NCBI RefSeq assembly: GCF_027213715.1
Contig: NZ_JAPWGM010000004.1
Coordinates: 372,001 to 436,000, forward strand
Origin: Pedobacter punctiformis
GTDB taxonomy: Bacteria; Bacteroidota; Bacteroidia; Sphingobacteriales; Sphingobacteriaceae
Direction: 5' to 3'
DNA length: 64,000 nucleotides
Shown in pieces: positions 1-9,385 of the stretch. How positions within the stretch are numbered: the first letter of the stretch is position 1; each line of letters begins with the position of its first letter. The position numbers were made by a program, and so were the translations under genes. A model generated the notes under the pieces. It did not search any database, was not told the DNA's origin, and worked only from the letters and a program-made list of their open reading frames with translations.

Positions 1-201
1 AATTTTGGAGTAGTTATGGAGCCCTGGAGCGATTGGAGAAGAACAGGTTTCCCTAACATTACACCTCTTCCGATTTCAGTAGCGGTTTATGATAAAATCC
101 CCAGAACTTTAGTGTACCCTCAATTTGAGAAAAGTAGTAATCCTAATGTTCCAGCCAGATCGGACATGCTGGGTAGGGTATTTTGGGATACCCGTCAATA
201 A
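1..201 (+). CDS. SusD/RagB-family outer-membrane lipoprotein, C-terminal fragment
   Basis: The reading frame is open from base 1 and ends at the TAA at 199-201, so only about the last 66 residues are present. The segment with EPWSDWRRTG followed by a proline-rich stretch and a terminal RVFWDT is typical of the C-terminal end of SusD/RagB-like proteins, which sit on TonB-dependent SusC porins and capture ligand outside the cell. It lies 32 bp upstream of the first of two secreted S10 carboxypeptidases on the same strand. This suggests that the missing upstream SusC/SusD pair imports peptides and heads the operon running to 10573. The family call rests on a short tail only. Confidence 0.7.
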   Translation, partial: NFGVVMEPWSDWRRTGFPNITPLPISVAVYDKIPRTLVYPQFEKSSNPNVPARSDMLGRVFWDTRQ

Positions 202-233
202 TTTGATTTATAGAAAGTTATAATCGTTATAAA

Positions 234-1760
234 ATGAAGAAACTAATAATTTTTCTCCTGTCTTTGAGTATGCAATTTGCATATGCTCAAAAAAAAGATC
301 CTGATGCGGCTGCTCCAGCCGCACAGGAAAATATTAAAACTGTGGAAGGTGTTGTAAAAACTAAAGGTTCTGTTACCATTAATGGAAAAGTAGTTAATTA
401 CACGGCAACAACAGGTTACATGCCGATGAAATCAGAAGATGGTAAACTAAGGGCAAATATTTTTTTTACGGCTTATACCAAAGATGGAGTAAGCGATTTA
501 GATAAAAGGCCCATTACCTATACATTTAATGGAGGGCCCGGTTCAGCTTCAATTTGGTTACACATGGGCGTAATCGGCCCTAAACGCATTGTAATGTCAG
601 AAAAAGGCGATGCATTAGCCGCACCATATTCTTATACAAATAATGAATATTCATGGTTAGATCAAACCGATTTAGTTTTTATTGACCCTGTTGGAACAGG
701 TTTTTCAAGAGCCGCTCCCGGTGTAGATAAGGCAGAATTTCAAGGTTATGTAGAGGACATCCAATCGGTAGGAGAGTTTATAAAATTGTATACCTCAAAA
801 AATAAAAGATGGGGTTCGCCTAAATTTTTAGCCGGAGAAAGTTATGGCACAACCCGTGCCGCTGGTTTGTCAGAATATTTACAAAGCGCTTTTAAAATGT
901 ACGTAAATGGTGTTGTGTTAATTTCTGCAGTTTTAAATTTTCAAACCATTCAGTTCGTTGTCGGTAACGATTTACCATATCCTTTATATTTGCCAAGTTA
1001 TGCCTCCACATCCTGGTATTATAAAAAGTTAAGTCCTGAATATCAGTCAAAAGACCTTAAATCACTTACCGGAGAAGTTGAAAAATTTGCAATGACCGAA
1101 TATGCTACTGCGCTAATGAAAGGAGATCAACTTCCAAAAGCCCAATACGATGCAGTAGTAAATAAATTGGTAAAATACACGGGTTTATCTGAAGCATTTA
1201 TCCGACAAACAAACCTTCGCATAAATTTAGCCCAGTACAACAAAGAATTATTGCGTGATGAAGGTAAAACAGTGGGGCGCTTAGATTCCAGGTTTACCGG
1301 AATTGATTATAATGACACAGGTTCATCTACAGAATATGATCCGAGTAATACCGGAACAATTTCCGGTCCTTATACACACGGATTATTAAATTATTTAGGT
1401 AAGGAATTAAATTATACAAATGATTTAACCTATTATACTTTAGGTGGCGGAATAGGCAGATGGAATTATAGTAATGTTCAAAATAAGTATTTAAATGTTG
1501 CCGAATCGTTAAGAAAAGCAATGTCGGTAAGTCCAACACTTAAGGTTTGGGTTTTAGGTGGGTACTATGATTTTGCATGTCCGTATTATGCTTCAAAATA
1601 TGTAATTAACCATATGGGCCTAAGACCAGAACAGCAAAAAAACATCGATTTTACTTACTACGAGGCTGGGCACATGATTTACATTCATATGCCATCACTT
1701 AAGCAAATGAAGATTGATGCCGATTCTTTTTACGATAAAACTTTAAAAGAAATTAAATAG
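234..1760 (+). CDS. Secreted S10-family serine carboxypeptidase (copy 1)
   Basis: The protein has 508 residues. A signal peptide (MKKLIIFLLSLSMQFAYAQ) predicts export. The S10 signatures are clear: the FNGGPGSAS oxyanion segment near residue 100, the nucleophile in GESYGTTRAAG (Ser203), the Asp in GGYYDFACP (Asp446) and the His in EAGHMIYIH (His480). The catalytic triad is therefore intact. S10 enzymes remove C-terminal residues from peptides. The next gene is a close paralogue only 2 bp downstream, and the operon ends with proline dehydrogenase, so a role in trimming imported or periplasmic peptides, possibly proline-rich ones, is an inference from context. Substrate preference cannot be read from the sequence. 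Confidence 0.9.
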   Translation: MKKLIIFLLSLSMQFAYAQKKDPDAAAPAAQENIKTVEGVVKTKGSVTINGKVVNYTATTGYMPMKSEDGKLRANIFFTAYTKDGVSDLDKRPITYTFNGGPGSASIWLHMGVIGPKRIVMSEKGDALAAPYSYTNNEYSWLDQTDLVFIDPVGTGFSRAAPGVDKAEFQGYVEDIQSVGEFIKLYTSKNKRWGSPKFLAGESYGTTRAAGLSEYLQSAFKMYVNGVVLISAVLNFQTIQFVVGNDLPYPLYLPSYASTSWYYKKLSPEYQSKDLKSLTGEVEKFAMTEYATALMKGDQLPKAQYDAVVNKLVKYTGLSEAFIRQTNLRINLAQYNKELLRDEGKTVGRLDSRFTGIDYNDTGSSTEYDPSNTGTISGPYTHGLLNYLGKELNYTNDLTYYTLGGGIGRWNYSNVQNKYLNVAESLRKAMSVSPTLKVWVLGGYYDFACPYYASKYVINHMGLRPEQQKNIDFTYYEAGHMIYIHMPSLKQMKIDADSFYDKTLKEIK

Positions 1761-1762
1761 TT

Positions 1763-3409
1763 ATGGATATGACATTTATAAAAAATAAACGATGTGTAGC
1801 TATCGCAGGCGTATTATCATTTTTAGCTTTAAATGGTATGGCTCAACCCGGCGGTAACCGCCAGCAACAAGGACAAGCTGCAGCCGTAATACCTCCAACC
1901 GATTCAAAAGGATCGGTAGTTGCTTTACCTGTAGATCCTACCGGGTATATTGTTTCCAATTCGCCTAATATTCCACCTCCGGTTGTAACTAAGCATAGCG
2001 TAACCATAAAAGGGCAGGTAATCAATTATACGGCTACTACAGGCTACCTTCAACTAAAAAATGAAGACGGTAAACCAAAAGCGAATATATTTTTTACAGC
2101 CTATACTAAGGATGGCGTAAGTGATAAAAGCAAAAGACCGATTACCTATACTTTTAACGGAGGGCCGGGTTCGTCGTCTGTATGGTTACACATGGGTTTA
2201 TTGGGGCCTAAACGGGTTGTGATGACGGATAAAGGAGATGTTTTGCCTCCGCCATACAGTTATGTAAACAATGAATATTCGTGGTTGGATAAAACCGATT
2301 TAGTATTCTTAGATCCGGTTACAACAGGCTACAGCAGAGCTGTAACAGGAGAGAACGATAAACAATTTCATGGTTATGTAGAAGATCTTCAGAGCATGGG
2401 TGATGCGATTCAACTCTTTAGTACCAAATACGATAGATGGAATTCGCCTAAGTTTTTAGCCGGAGAAAGTTACGGAACAACCCGTGCAGCCGGTTTATCG
2501 GATTATTTACAAAGCAGGCATAAGTTTTATTTGAACGGAATTGTATTAATCAGTTCTATTTTAAATATGCAAACGGCCAGATTTGATGTCGGTAATGATT
2601 ATCCATTTCCTCTATTTCTTCCAACTTACACTGCTACGGCCTGGTACCATAAAAAACTACCAGCTGATTTACAGCAGAAAGATTTGAAATCGGTATTAAA
2701 AGAAGTTGAAGATTTCGCCACCGAAGAGTATAACATTGCTTTGCTAAAAGGATCAGAGTTAACGGGACAGGAGTACGAAAATATAGTTAATAAATTAAGC
2801 AGATATACCGGTTTAACTAAAGAATATATTCGTCAAACCAATCTTAGGATTGATATTCATAAGTTTGATAAAGAGCTGCGAAGAACAGAAGGTTTAACTG
2901 TTGGCAGACTGGACAGCCGGTTTACCGGCCGGGATTATAATGATGTAGGAGTTACCCCTGAATTTGATCCCAGTAACACAGGCACTATTTCGGGCCCGTA
3001 TGCCGCTGCGATAAATCACTATGTAAAGGCCGAATTAAAATACAATAATGATTTGCCTTATGAAATTTTAGGAGGAAGAGTAAACCCCTGGAATTATAAT
3101 AATGTTCAAAACCGTTATTTAAATGTTGCAGAAGATTTGAGATCAGCTATGGCGAATAACCCTCATTTAAAAGTTTGGGTTCTTTGTGGATATTACGATT
3201 TGGCAACTCCTTATTTTGCTGCAGAATATACTTTTAATACCATGGGATTAAGACCAGAGCAGCGTAAAAATGTGAACTTTACTTATTACGAGGCCGGTCA
3301 TATGATTTACATTCATAAACCTTCATTAATTCAAACTAAAATTGATGCAGATAAACTTTATGATGAAGTGACTAAGGAAATAAACTCGGCAATAGTAAAA
3401 AGCAGATAA
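1763..3409 (+). CDS. Secreted S10-family serine carboxypeptidase (copy 2)
   Basis: The protein has 548 residues and is a tandem paralogue of the preceding gene, sharing long blocks of near identity (for example the region around YTFNGGPGSSS and around RLDSRFTG). It carries a longer, Pro/Gln-rich N-terminal region after the signal peptide. The triad is intact: Ser236 in GESYGTT, Asp479 in CGYYDLATP and His513 in EAGHMIYIH. The start lies 2 bp after the previous stop and the stop lies 3 bp before the next start, so the genes are surely cotranscribed. The pair probably arose by local duplication, and the extended N-terminus is the main structural difference between copies. Confidence 0.9.
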   Translation: MDMTFIKNKRCVAIAGVLSFLALNGMAQPGGNRQQQGQAAAVIPPTDSKGSVVALPVDPTGYIVSNSPNIPPPVVTKHSVTIKGQVINYTATTGYLQLKNEDGKPKANIFFTAYTKDGVSDKSKRPITYTFNGGPGSSSVWLHMGLLGPKRVVMTDKGDVLPPPYSYVNNEYSWLDKTDLVFLDPVTTGYSRAVTGENDKQFHGYVEDLQSMGDAIQLFSTKYDRWNSPKFLAGESYGTTRAAGLSDYLQSRHKFYLNGIVLISSILNMQTARFDVGNDYPFPLFLPTYTATAWYHKKLPADLQQKDLKSVLKEVEDFATEEYNIALLKGSELTGQEYENIVNKLSRYTGLTKEYIRQTNLRIDIHKFDKELRRTEGLTVGRLDSRFTGRDYNDVGVTPEFDPSNTGTISGPYAAAINHYVKAELKYNNDLPYEILGGRVNPWNYNNVQNRYLNVAEDLRSAMANNPHLKVWVLCGYYDLATPYFAAEYTFNTMGLRPEQRKNVNFTYYEAGHMIYIHKPSLIQTKIDADKLYDEVTKEINSAIVKSR

Positions 3410-3412
3410 CAA

Positions 3413-6313
3413 ATGAAAAAGATAATATTTTCTTTCGGATTTTTAGTCCTGATAAGTTCAATGCAGCTTTCAGCTCAAACCATTGAAGCTGATAACACTA
3501 CGCTGGCTTTAACCAAGCTGGCGCAAACCCAAAAACAATTATTGGTAGAAGTAGCAAAGGCTGAAGGCAACAAGTTTTCAACTATCGAGAAAATGTTTAA
3601 TCTGGGCATGTGGGATAAAGCATTGCTTGAAATGAAGAAGTTAAAGCCAGGTTCTTTTGATTATAAAGTGTTGCAAACGGATTATTTAATCTTGAATAAT
3701 GATTTTAAAGCAGCAGATAACATGGTTAAAGAATTAAATAAACTTCAGCCTAAAAATCCGAAAGTAATATTATTCAATGCTTATTTAGATATGATGGCCT
3801 GGAAATTACCACAAGCCGCCAATATTTGCGAACAAGCATTAAAAATCAATCCGTCAAGCGCAATTAAAATGATGCTTGGTAAAATTAAATTACTTCAAAA
3901 AGATTATGCCAGAGCTTTAGCTTTAGCAAAAGAGGTACAAAAAAGTGATTCGAAGAATGCATTGGCCTATCAGTTAGAAGCCGATGTATATTTTTGGGAT
4001 CAGCACCCTGAACTCGCTGAAGCACCTTTAAAAAAATCTTTAGAAATTGATCCTTTTAATGCTGATGCCAGATTTAGCTACGGTTATGCAATTTGGAGAA
4101 GAATTGATGCTACTCAATTAAATGCAATGGCCGCTCAATGGGAAATTGCTTTAGCTGTTAATCCTTTACATTTTCAAACACACTGGCATTGGGGCAATGG
4201 GCACACCAATTTAACATATGCCGATTATGCACAAAAAGACGACGATGAAGTTAGAAAAGAATTAATAAAGGCCGACGACTTATTTAAAGCGAATAAAATT
4301 CAGGAAGCCATTGATTTTACCCGTACTGTCGAGAAAAAATACCCCGCGTCTGTGATTCCTAAATTACACCGCGGATCTCTCTATCACGCCGCATTTGATA
4401 TGGACAGAAAGTCAAGGTTAGATTCAGCCGAAAATATTTTTAAACAGATTTTAGCTGTAAAAAAACATTACGGTCCAGCTCATAATGGCCTGTCGGCAGT
4501 AATTAAATCTAAAAGAATTCCTTATTTGTCACAGTACGATTCCATTACCAATCGCTTATTAGCCACAAAGATTACCGATATGGAGAATTTTATTCGGGTG
4601 TTTCCTGATGCAACTTATTATCCCGGTGATATTGCTAAAGGAATGATCTGGAATCAGTTAAATACCGCTGTGGTGTATTTTCCATTCTTATCCAAAGGAG
4701 ATAATGTTTTTAGAGTTCAGCCTTTACACCTGGATTTAGCCACAGTAATGAATTCGCCCAGTTTTAGGTTTAATACCACTTTCGATAACAGGCAGTGGAT
4801 GGATATCAGAGGTGTAGGCAGTGGCGCGGCATCAATTGAGTATACCGAGCGTGGCGCTTATATGGAGCGTAATGTTTTACTACACGAATATGTTCACCTT
4901 TTCCATGGCAGAGTACTTACTGATGATGAAAACCGGCAGGTTAGAAAGCGTTATTATACCGCGATGAAAGAGGGTAGAACCTTAGATTACTACTCTCAGA
5001 ACAATGAGAGCGAATATTTAGCACAAACTTATCCGGCTTATTTCGAACCAGAGAAAGTTCATCCGCTTGATTTTAAATCGATGAATACAACAGCTGATTT
5101 GAAAACCAAAGATCCGGAAATGTATGCATTTTTAGATAAACTGGTTAAAAAAGAAAGGGCTTATTTAAACGGAGATAAAAGTGTAATGGCCAGTAACTGG
5201 GCCAACGTTTATTTAAATTTAAGCAACAGGGTCCGTATGAATAATGCAGATCTGGCCACAAAATATTTAGATACTGCTTTAACCTACGATGATAAATATT
5301 TGCCGGCAATTTTAGCTTATGCGAAAATAAATACAGGTAAAAGGGATTTTGAAGCTGCTGAAAAATGGATAAAAAAGGCCGAAAATATTAATGCCAATTA
5401 TGCACCAGTTTATGTAGCCTATGCTGATTTAGCAGGCGCAAAACAAATTAATAAACTCCTTGATGATGAAACGGCAATAAAGCAACAAGCCGAACAATTA
5501 ACAAAATCTTATAAACTGGAAGACGATTATCAAGAGTTGGCGAGAGTGAATATACTGTTGAGAGAGATGTATAAGAAAAATGCTTTAATTCCGGAGGCTA
5601 TTGCGGCGGCTGATGATTATAGCAAGAATGGCGCTACAGTTTCTACCTATTTAAGAGATAGAATAGATGATGCAAAAGCATTTTCTGCTTCGTTAAAAGC
5701 AGCCAATGGATATGTAGATGCTATTGAAGTTTTAAGAGATTTAGTTGCTCAAAAACCACAAAATTTTGAATACCGGAATTTATATGCCGATGCCCTGGCT
5801 ACTCATGGTAACTATAAAACGGCTATTGAAACGATTAAACAGGCACAAAGAATTTTGGCAGCATCCGGAAATGCCAGATCAGATTACAATTTGCGTTTAG
5901 CAGAGTTTTATTCTGCTGGTAATCAGGCAGATAGTGTTAATTACTATGTTAATTTAATCAAATCCAAAAGTGCACAATTAAAAGATAATGATAAATTAAG
6001 ATTGGCCCGTTTACTATCCTCTCAAAAAAATAGTGAAGAAGCATTAAAATTAATCAATTCCGTAATTGTTAATTCAGATCCGTTATTACAAGCCGACCTG
6101 GATTATACAAAGGCTAAGGTTTTCGAAAATGATGGAAATCAGGACCAGGCCTTATTAATGTATGAGCAGGTTCTTAAAAGTAATCCTTATCAGTTTAGCG
6201 TATATAAATACTTGATAAATCGCTATCAATCAGTAAACAATACGGATAAAGTAACCGAATTGCTCAATAAGAGAGCTGCTTTAAAAATTCAACCCGGAAA
6301 ACTATTTAATTAA
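3413..6313 (+). CDS. Exported TPR protein with an embedded HExxH metallopeptidase-like domain
   Basis: The protein has 966 residues and begins with a signal peptide ending SMQLSAQ. The N-terminal half (about 60-260) and the C-terminal half (about 610-960) are made of TPR-like helical repeats, with typical spacing of Ala/Tyr/Leu and phrases such as ALKINPSSA and EQVLKSNPYQ. Between them is a domain with LLHEYVHLFHG, where HEYVH at about 491-495 is a zinc-binding HExxH. A downstream NESEYLAQ (Glu about 534) could supply the third ligand, as in gluzincins. It sits in a peptidase operon 3 bp after an S10 gene. The architecture suggests a periplasmic metallopeptidase held in a TPR scaffold. I do not recognise a named family and activity is unproven. 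Confidence 0.75.
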   Translation: MKKIIFSFGFLVLISSMQLSAQTIEADNTTLALTKLAQTQKQLLVEVAKAEGNKFSTIEKMFNLGMWDKALLEMKKLKPGSFDYKVLQTDYLILNNDFKAADNMVKELNKLQPKNPKVILFNAYLDMMAWKLPQAANICEQALKINPSSAIKMMLGKIKLLQKDYARALALAKEVQKSDSKNALAYQLEADVYFWDQHPELAEAPLKKSLEIDPFNADARFSYGYAIWRRIDATQLNAMAAQWEIALAVNPLHFQTHWHWGNGHTNLTYADYAQKDDDEVRKELIKADDLFKANKIQEAIDFTRTVEKKYPASVIPKLHRGSLYHAAFDMDRKSRLDSAENIFKQILAVKKHYGPAHNGLSAVIKSKRIPYLSQYDSITNRLLATKITDMENFIRVFPDATYYPGDIAKGMIWNQLNTAVVYFPFLSKGDNVFRVQPLHLDLATVMNSPSFRFNTTFDNRQWMDIRGVGSGAASIEYTERGAYMERNVLLHEYVHLFHGRVLTDDENRQVRKRYYTAMKEGRTLDYYSQNNESEYLAQTYPAYFEPEKVHPLDFKSMNTTADLKTKDPEMYAFLDKLVKKERAYLNGDKSVMASNWANVYLNLSNRVRMNNADLATKYLDTALTYDDKYLPAILAYAKINTGKRDFEAAEKWIKKAENINANYAPVYVAYADLAGAKQINKLLDDETAIKQQAEQLTKSYKLEDDYQELARVNILLREMYKKNALIPEAIAAADDYSKNGATVSTYLRDRIDDAKAFSASLKAANGYVDAIEVLRDLVAQKPQNFEYRNLYADALATHGNYKTAIETIKQAQRILAASGNARSDYNLRLAEFYSAGNQADSVNYYVNLIKSKSAQLKDNDKLRLARLLSSQKNSEEALKLINSVIVNSDPLLQADLDYTKAKVFENDGNQDQALLMYEQVLKSNPYQFSVYKYLINRYQSVNNTDKVTELLNKRAALKIQPGKLFN

Positions 6314-6333
6314 TCAGTTAAAAAATAAAATCA

Positions 6334-7764
6334 ATGCCTTTAAAAGAAGAAGAAACACAACAGGAGATGAAGCGTGAATTAGGTTTGCTTGATGCAACCA
6401 TGCTTGTTGTGGGCTCAATGATTGGTTCAGGAATATTTATTGTTAGTGCCGATATTACCAGGAATGTTGGAAGTGCAGGCTGGTTAATCATAATCTGGAT
6501 TTTAACAGGTGTTATAACTTTGATGGCTGCATTAAGTTATGGAGAACTTTCGGCCATGTTTCCAAAAGCTGGTGGGCAATATGTTTATCTTAAAGAAGCC
6601 TATAATAAATTAATTGCCTTTTTATATGGATGGTCGTTTTTTATGGTTATCCAAACGGGTACTATCGCAGCGGTTGGAGTAGCTTTTGCAAAATTTGCAG
6701 CTTATTTATATGAACCATTTAGTGATCAAAATATTTTATTCAATCTGGGTAGTTTTAAAATAAATGCTTCGCAAATTTTGGCTATTGTTACTATTTTTCT
6801 ATTAACATGGATTAACAGCAGAGGAGTAAAAAACGGTAAAATTATTCAAACCATATTAACCATTGTTAAAATCTTATCGCTGTTTGGATTAATAATAGCA
6901 GGCCTGGTTTTCGCTTTCAGAGAGAATGTTTGGACGACCAACTGGACAAACGCTTTTACACCCGGGCAATGGACAATGAATGGTTCAAACATGCTTCAAA
7001 TAGGAGGAACCACGCTTTTTGCCGGGGTAATTTCGGCAATGGTTGGTTCCCTGTTTTCCAGCGACGCCTGGAATAATGTTACTTTCATTGCTGGTGAAAT
7101 TAAAAATCCTCAAAAAAACATTGGGCTCAGTTTATTACTCGGAACCATCATCGTAACCGTCATTTATGTTTTGGCAAACATTATGTACACCGCCATACTC
7201 CCTATGCAGGAAATCGCACATGCTCCTGCAGACAGGGTGGCGGTAGCCGCTTCACAATATATTTTTGGAAGCAGTGGTACAATATTAATTGCCTTAATGA
7301 TCATGATATCAACTTTTGGCTGTAATAATGGATTAATTTTATCCGGCGCAAGAGTTTATTACACAATGGCTAAGGATGGTTTGTTTTTAAAACAAGCAGC
7401 TCAGTTAAATAAGTTTGAAGTTCCATCATGGGGGCTATGGACTCAATGTATATGGGCATCCGCTTTATGTTTGACAGGCAAATACGGTGATTTATTAGAT
7501 TATGTAATTTTTGTAGTCTTAATTTTCTACATCCTTACCATAGCCGGAATTTTTATCCTGAGAAAAACTAAACCAGATGCTATTCGACCATATAAAGCTT
7601 TCGGTTATCCATTTATACCCGCCCTGTATATCATTTTAGCAGCCATACTAAGCCTGGCTTTATTGTACTATAAAACAAGTACCTGCGGTTGGGGCTTATT
7701 ATTAGTGCTTACCGATATCCCTGTTTACTATTTGTCAGAACGTTATCAAAAAAATAAAAATTGA
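6334..7764 (+). CDS. APC-superfamily amino acid transporter
   Basis: The protein has 476 residues and about 12 hydrophobic segments. The first helix carries the APC signature VGSMIGSGIFIVSADI, whose Gly-rich unwound section binds the amino-acid backbone. ALSYGELSAMFPKAGGQY in helix 2 is another family hallmark. It is an inner-membrane permease that uses the proton gradient or exchange. Its gene follows three peptidase genes and overlaps the amidohydrolase gene by one base (TGATG), so it very likely imports products of extracytoplasmic peptide breakdown. Proline or short proline-containing products are a reasonable guess, since proline dehydrogenase is encoded downstream. The exact substrate is not visible. 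Confidence 0.87.
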   Translation: MPLKEEETQQEMKRELGLLDATMLVVGSMIGSGIFIVSADITRNVGSAGWLIIIWILTGVITLMAALSYGELSAMFPKAGGQYVYLKEAYNKLIAFLYGWSFFMVIQTGTIAAVGVAFAKFAAYLYEPFSDQNILFNLGSFKINASQILAIVTIFLLTWINSRGVKNGKIIQTILTIVKILSLFGLIIAGLVFAFRENVWTTNWTNAFTPGQWTMNGSNMLQIGGTTLFAGVISAMVGSLFSSDAWNNVTFIAGEIKNPQKNIGLSLLLGTIIVTVIYVLANIMYTAILPMQEIAHAPADRVAVAASQYIFGSSGTILIALMIMISTFGCNNGLILSGARVYYTMAKDGLFLKQAAQLNKFEVPSWGLWTQCIWASALCLTGKYGDLLDYVIFVVLIFYILTIAGIFILRKTKPDAIRPYKAFGYPFIPALYIILAAILSLALLYYKTSTCGWGLLLVLTDIPVYYLSERYQKNKN

Positions 7765-9365
7765 TGAAGAGATTTAGTAGAAAAATAAACCTGATTGTAG
7801 TTATGATTTGCTTCGTAAGCCAGGTTTTTGCCCAACAAAACGGGGTAAAAAAAGCGGAGCCCAGAAAAGAAGGAGAAGGTCCATATTCGCAATTAATTAT
7901 TAGAGGAGTAACCTTAATCAACAGTACGGGTTCTCCACCTTTGGGGCCGGTTGATATTGTGGTAGAAAACAACAGAATTGTTCAAATATCAGTTGTTGGT
8001 GCACCTAATTTACCCATAAACCCCGAAAGAAGGCCAAAACTAATTGCTGGTGGTAAAGAACTAAATGCTGAAGGTATGTTTTTAATGCCCGGATTTATCG
8101 ATATGCACGCACATATTGGTGGAGCAAACAAGGGTACTGATGCTGATTACGTTTTTAAATTATGGATGGCTCATGGAATTACCACCATTCGTGAACCCGG
8201 AAGTATGAATGGAATTGACTGGACGCTTGAACATAAAGCAAAAAGTTTGAAAAATGAAATCACAGCGCCCAGAATTTTTGCTTATACCGTATTTGGCCAG
8301 GGAAGCAAAACACCTATATCTACACCCGAACAAGCCAGGGTTTGGGTTAGAGAAAATGCCAAAAAGGGTGCTGATGGTATAAAGTTTTTTGGCGTAGCAC
8401 CTGATATTATCGCTGCTGCAATTGATGAAAATAAAAAACTTGGTTTAAGGGCTATGGCGCATCATGCGCAAACTGATGTGGGCAGATGGAATGCTATGAA
8501 TAGCGCTAAAGCAGGTTTAACTTCTTTAGAGCATTGGTATGGGCTGCCAGAATCTATGTTTACCGATCGTACTGTGCAACACTATTCTAACGATTATAAT
8601 TATCAAAATGAACAAGATCGTTTTGGTGAAGCCGGAACATTATGGAAGCAGGCTGCAGCGCCATATTCGGAAAAATGGAATAAAGTAATGAATGATTTAA
8701 TTGCTTTAAACTTCACCCTAACGCCTACAATGGATATTTACGAAGCAAACAGGGATTTGATGAAGGCAAGAACAGCAGAATGGCATGCCGATTATACCAT
8801 GCCAAAGCTATGGGATTTTTACAGCCCGAGCTGGAATTCGCATGGCTCTTACTGGCATTCCTGGGGGACCGAACAAGAGGTAGACTGGAAAGAAAATTAT
8901 CAATTGTGGATGAAATTTATAAATGAATATAAAAACAGGGGAGGAAGGGTAGTTATTGGCACAGATGCCGGTTTTATTTATCAATTATTTGGATTTTCTT
9001 ATGTAAGGGAGATGGAACTTTTAAGAGAAGCTGGTTTTCATCCTTTAGAGGTAATTAAAGCCGCTACTTTAAATGGTGCCGAAGCATTAGGTATGGATAA
9101 GGACTTAGGAAGCGTAGAAGTAGGTAAGCTGGCAGATTTTGTAATTGTTGAAGAGAATCCACTGGCTAATTTACAAGTGTTATATGGTACAGGTGCGATT
9201 AAGTTAACGGCTAAAAATGAGGTTGTGCGTGTGGGAGGTGTAAAGTTTACCATAAAAGATGGTATTGTTTACGATGCTAAGCAACTTTTACAAGAAGTTA
9301 AAGAAATGGTTAAAAATGAAAAGGCTAAAACAGGTTATTTGTTTAAGCAGCCCGGTGTTAAATAA
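7764..9365 (+). CDS. Amidohydrolase-family metal-dependent hydrolase (imidodipeptidase-like candidate)
   Basis: The protein has 533 residues from the ATG at 7764, which overlaps the preceding TGA by one base. A TTG three bases upstream is a poorer start. A signal peptide ending SQVFAQ suggests a periplasmic location. Amidohydrolase motifs are present: GFIDMHAHIGG (His115/His117), MAHHAQ, SLEHWYG and VVIGTDAGF with the catalytic Asp, followed by the C-terminal composite-domain sequence GSVEVGKLADFVIVEENPL. The family includes Xaa-Pro dipeptidases, imidazolonepropionases and other cyclic amidases. Between a transporter and proline dehydrogenase, hydrolysis of Xaa-Pro dipeptides is an attractive but unproven role. 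Confidence 0.83.
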   Translation: MKRFSRKINLIVVMICFVSQVFAQQNGVKKAEPRKEGEGPYSQLIIRGVTLINSTGSPPLGPVDIVVENNRIVQISVVGAPNLPINPERRPKLIAGGKELNAEGMFLMPGFIDMHAHIGGANKGTDADYVFKLWMAHGITTIREPGSMNGIDWTLEHKAKSLKNEITAPRIFAYTVFGQGSKTPISTPEQARVWVRENAKKGADGIKFFGVAPDIIAAAIDENKKLGLRAMAHHAQTDVGRWNAMNSAKAGLTSLEHWYGLPESMFTDRTVQHYSNDYNYQNEQDRFGEAGTLWKQAAAPYSEKWNKVMNDLIALNFTLTPTMDIYEANRDLMKARTAEWHADYTMPKLWDFYSPSWNSHGSYWHSWGTEQEVDWKENYQLWMKFINEYKNRGGRVVIGTDAGFIYQLFGFSYVREMELLREAGFHPLEVIKAATLNGAEALGMDKDLGSVEVGKLADFVIVEENPLANLQVLYGTGAIKLTAKNEVVRVGGVKFTIKDGIVYDAKQLLQEVKEMVKNEKAKTGYLFKQPGVK

Positions 9366-9385
9366 TATTAAATGATAAGATTTTA

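Noticed and set aside
7761-7763. TTG start for the amidohydrolase gene
   Set aside because: The ATG three bases later overlaps the previous stop in the common TGATG arrangement and begins a normal signal peptide.
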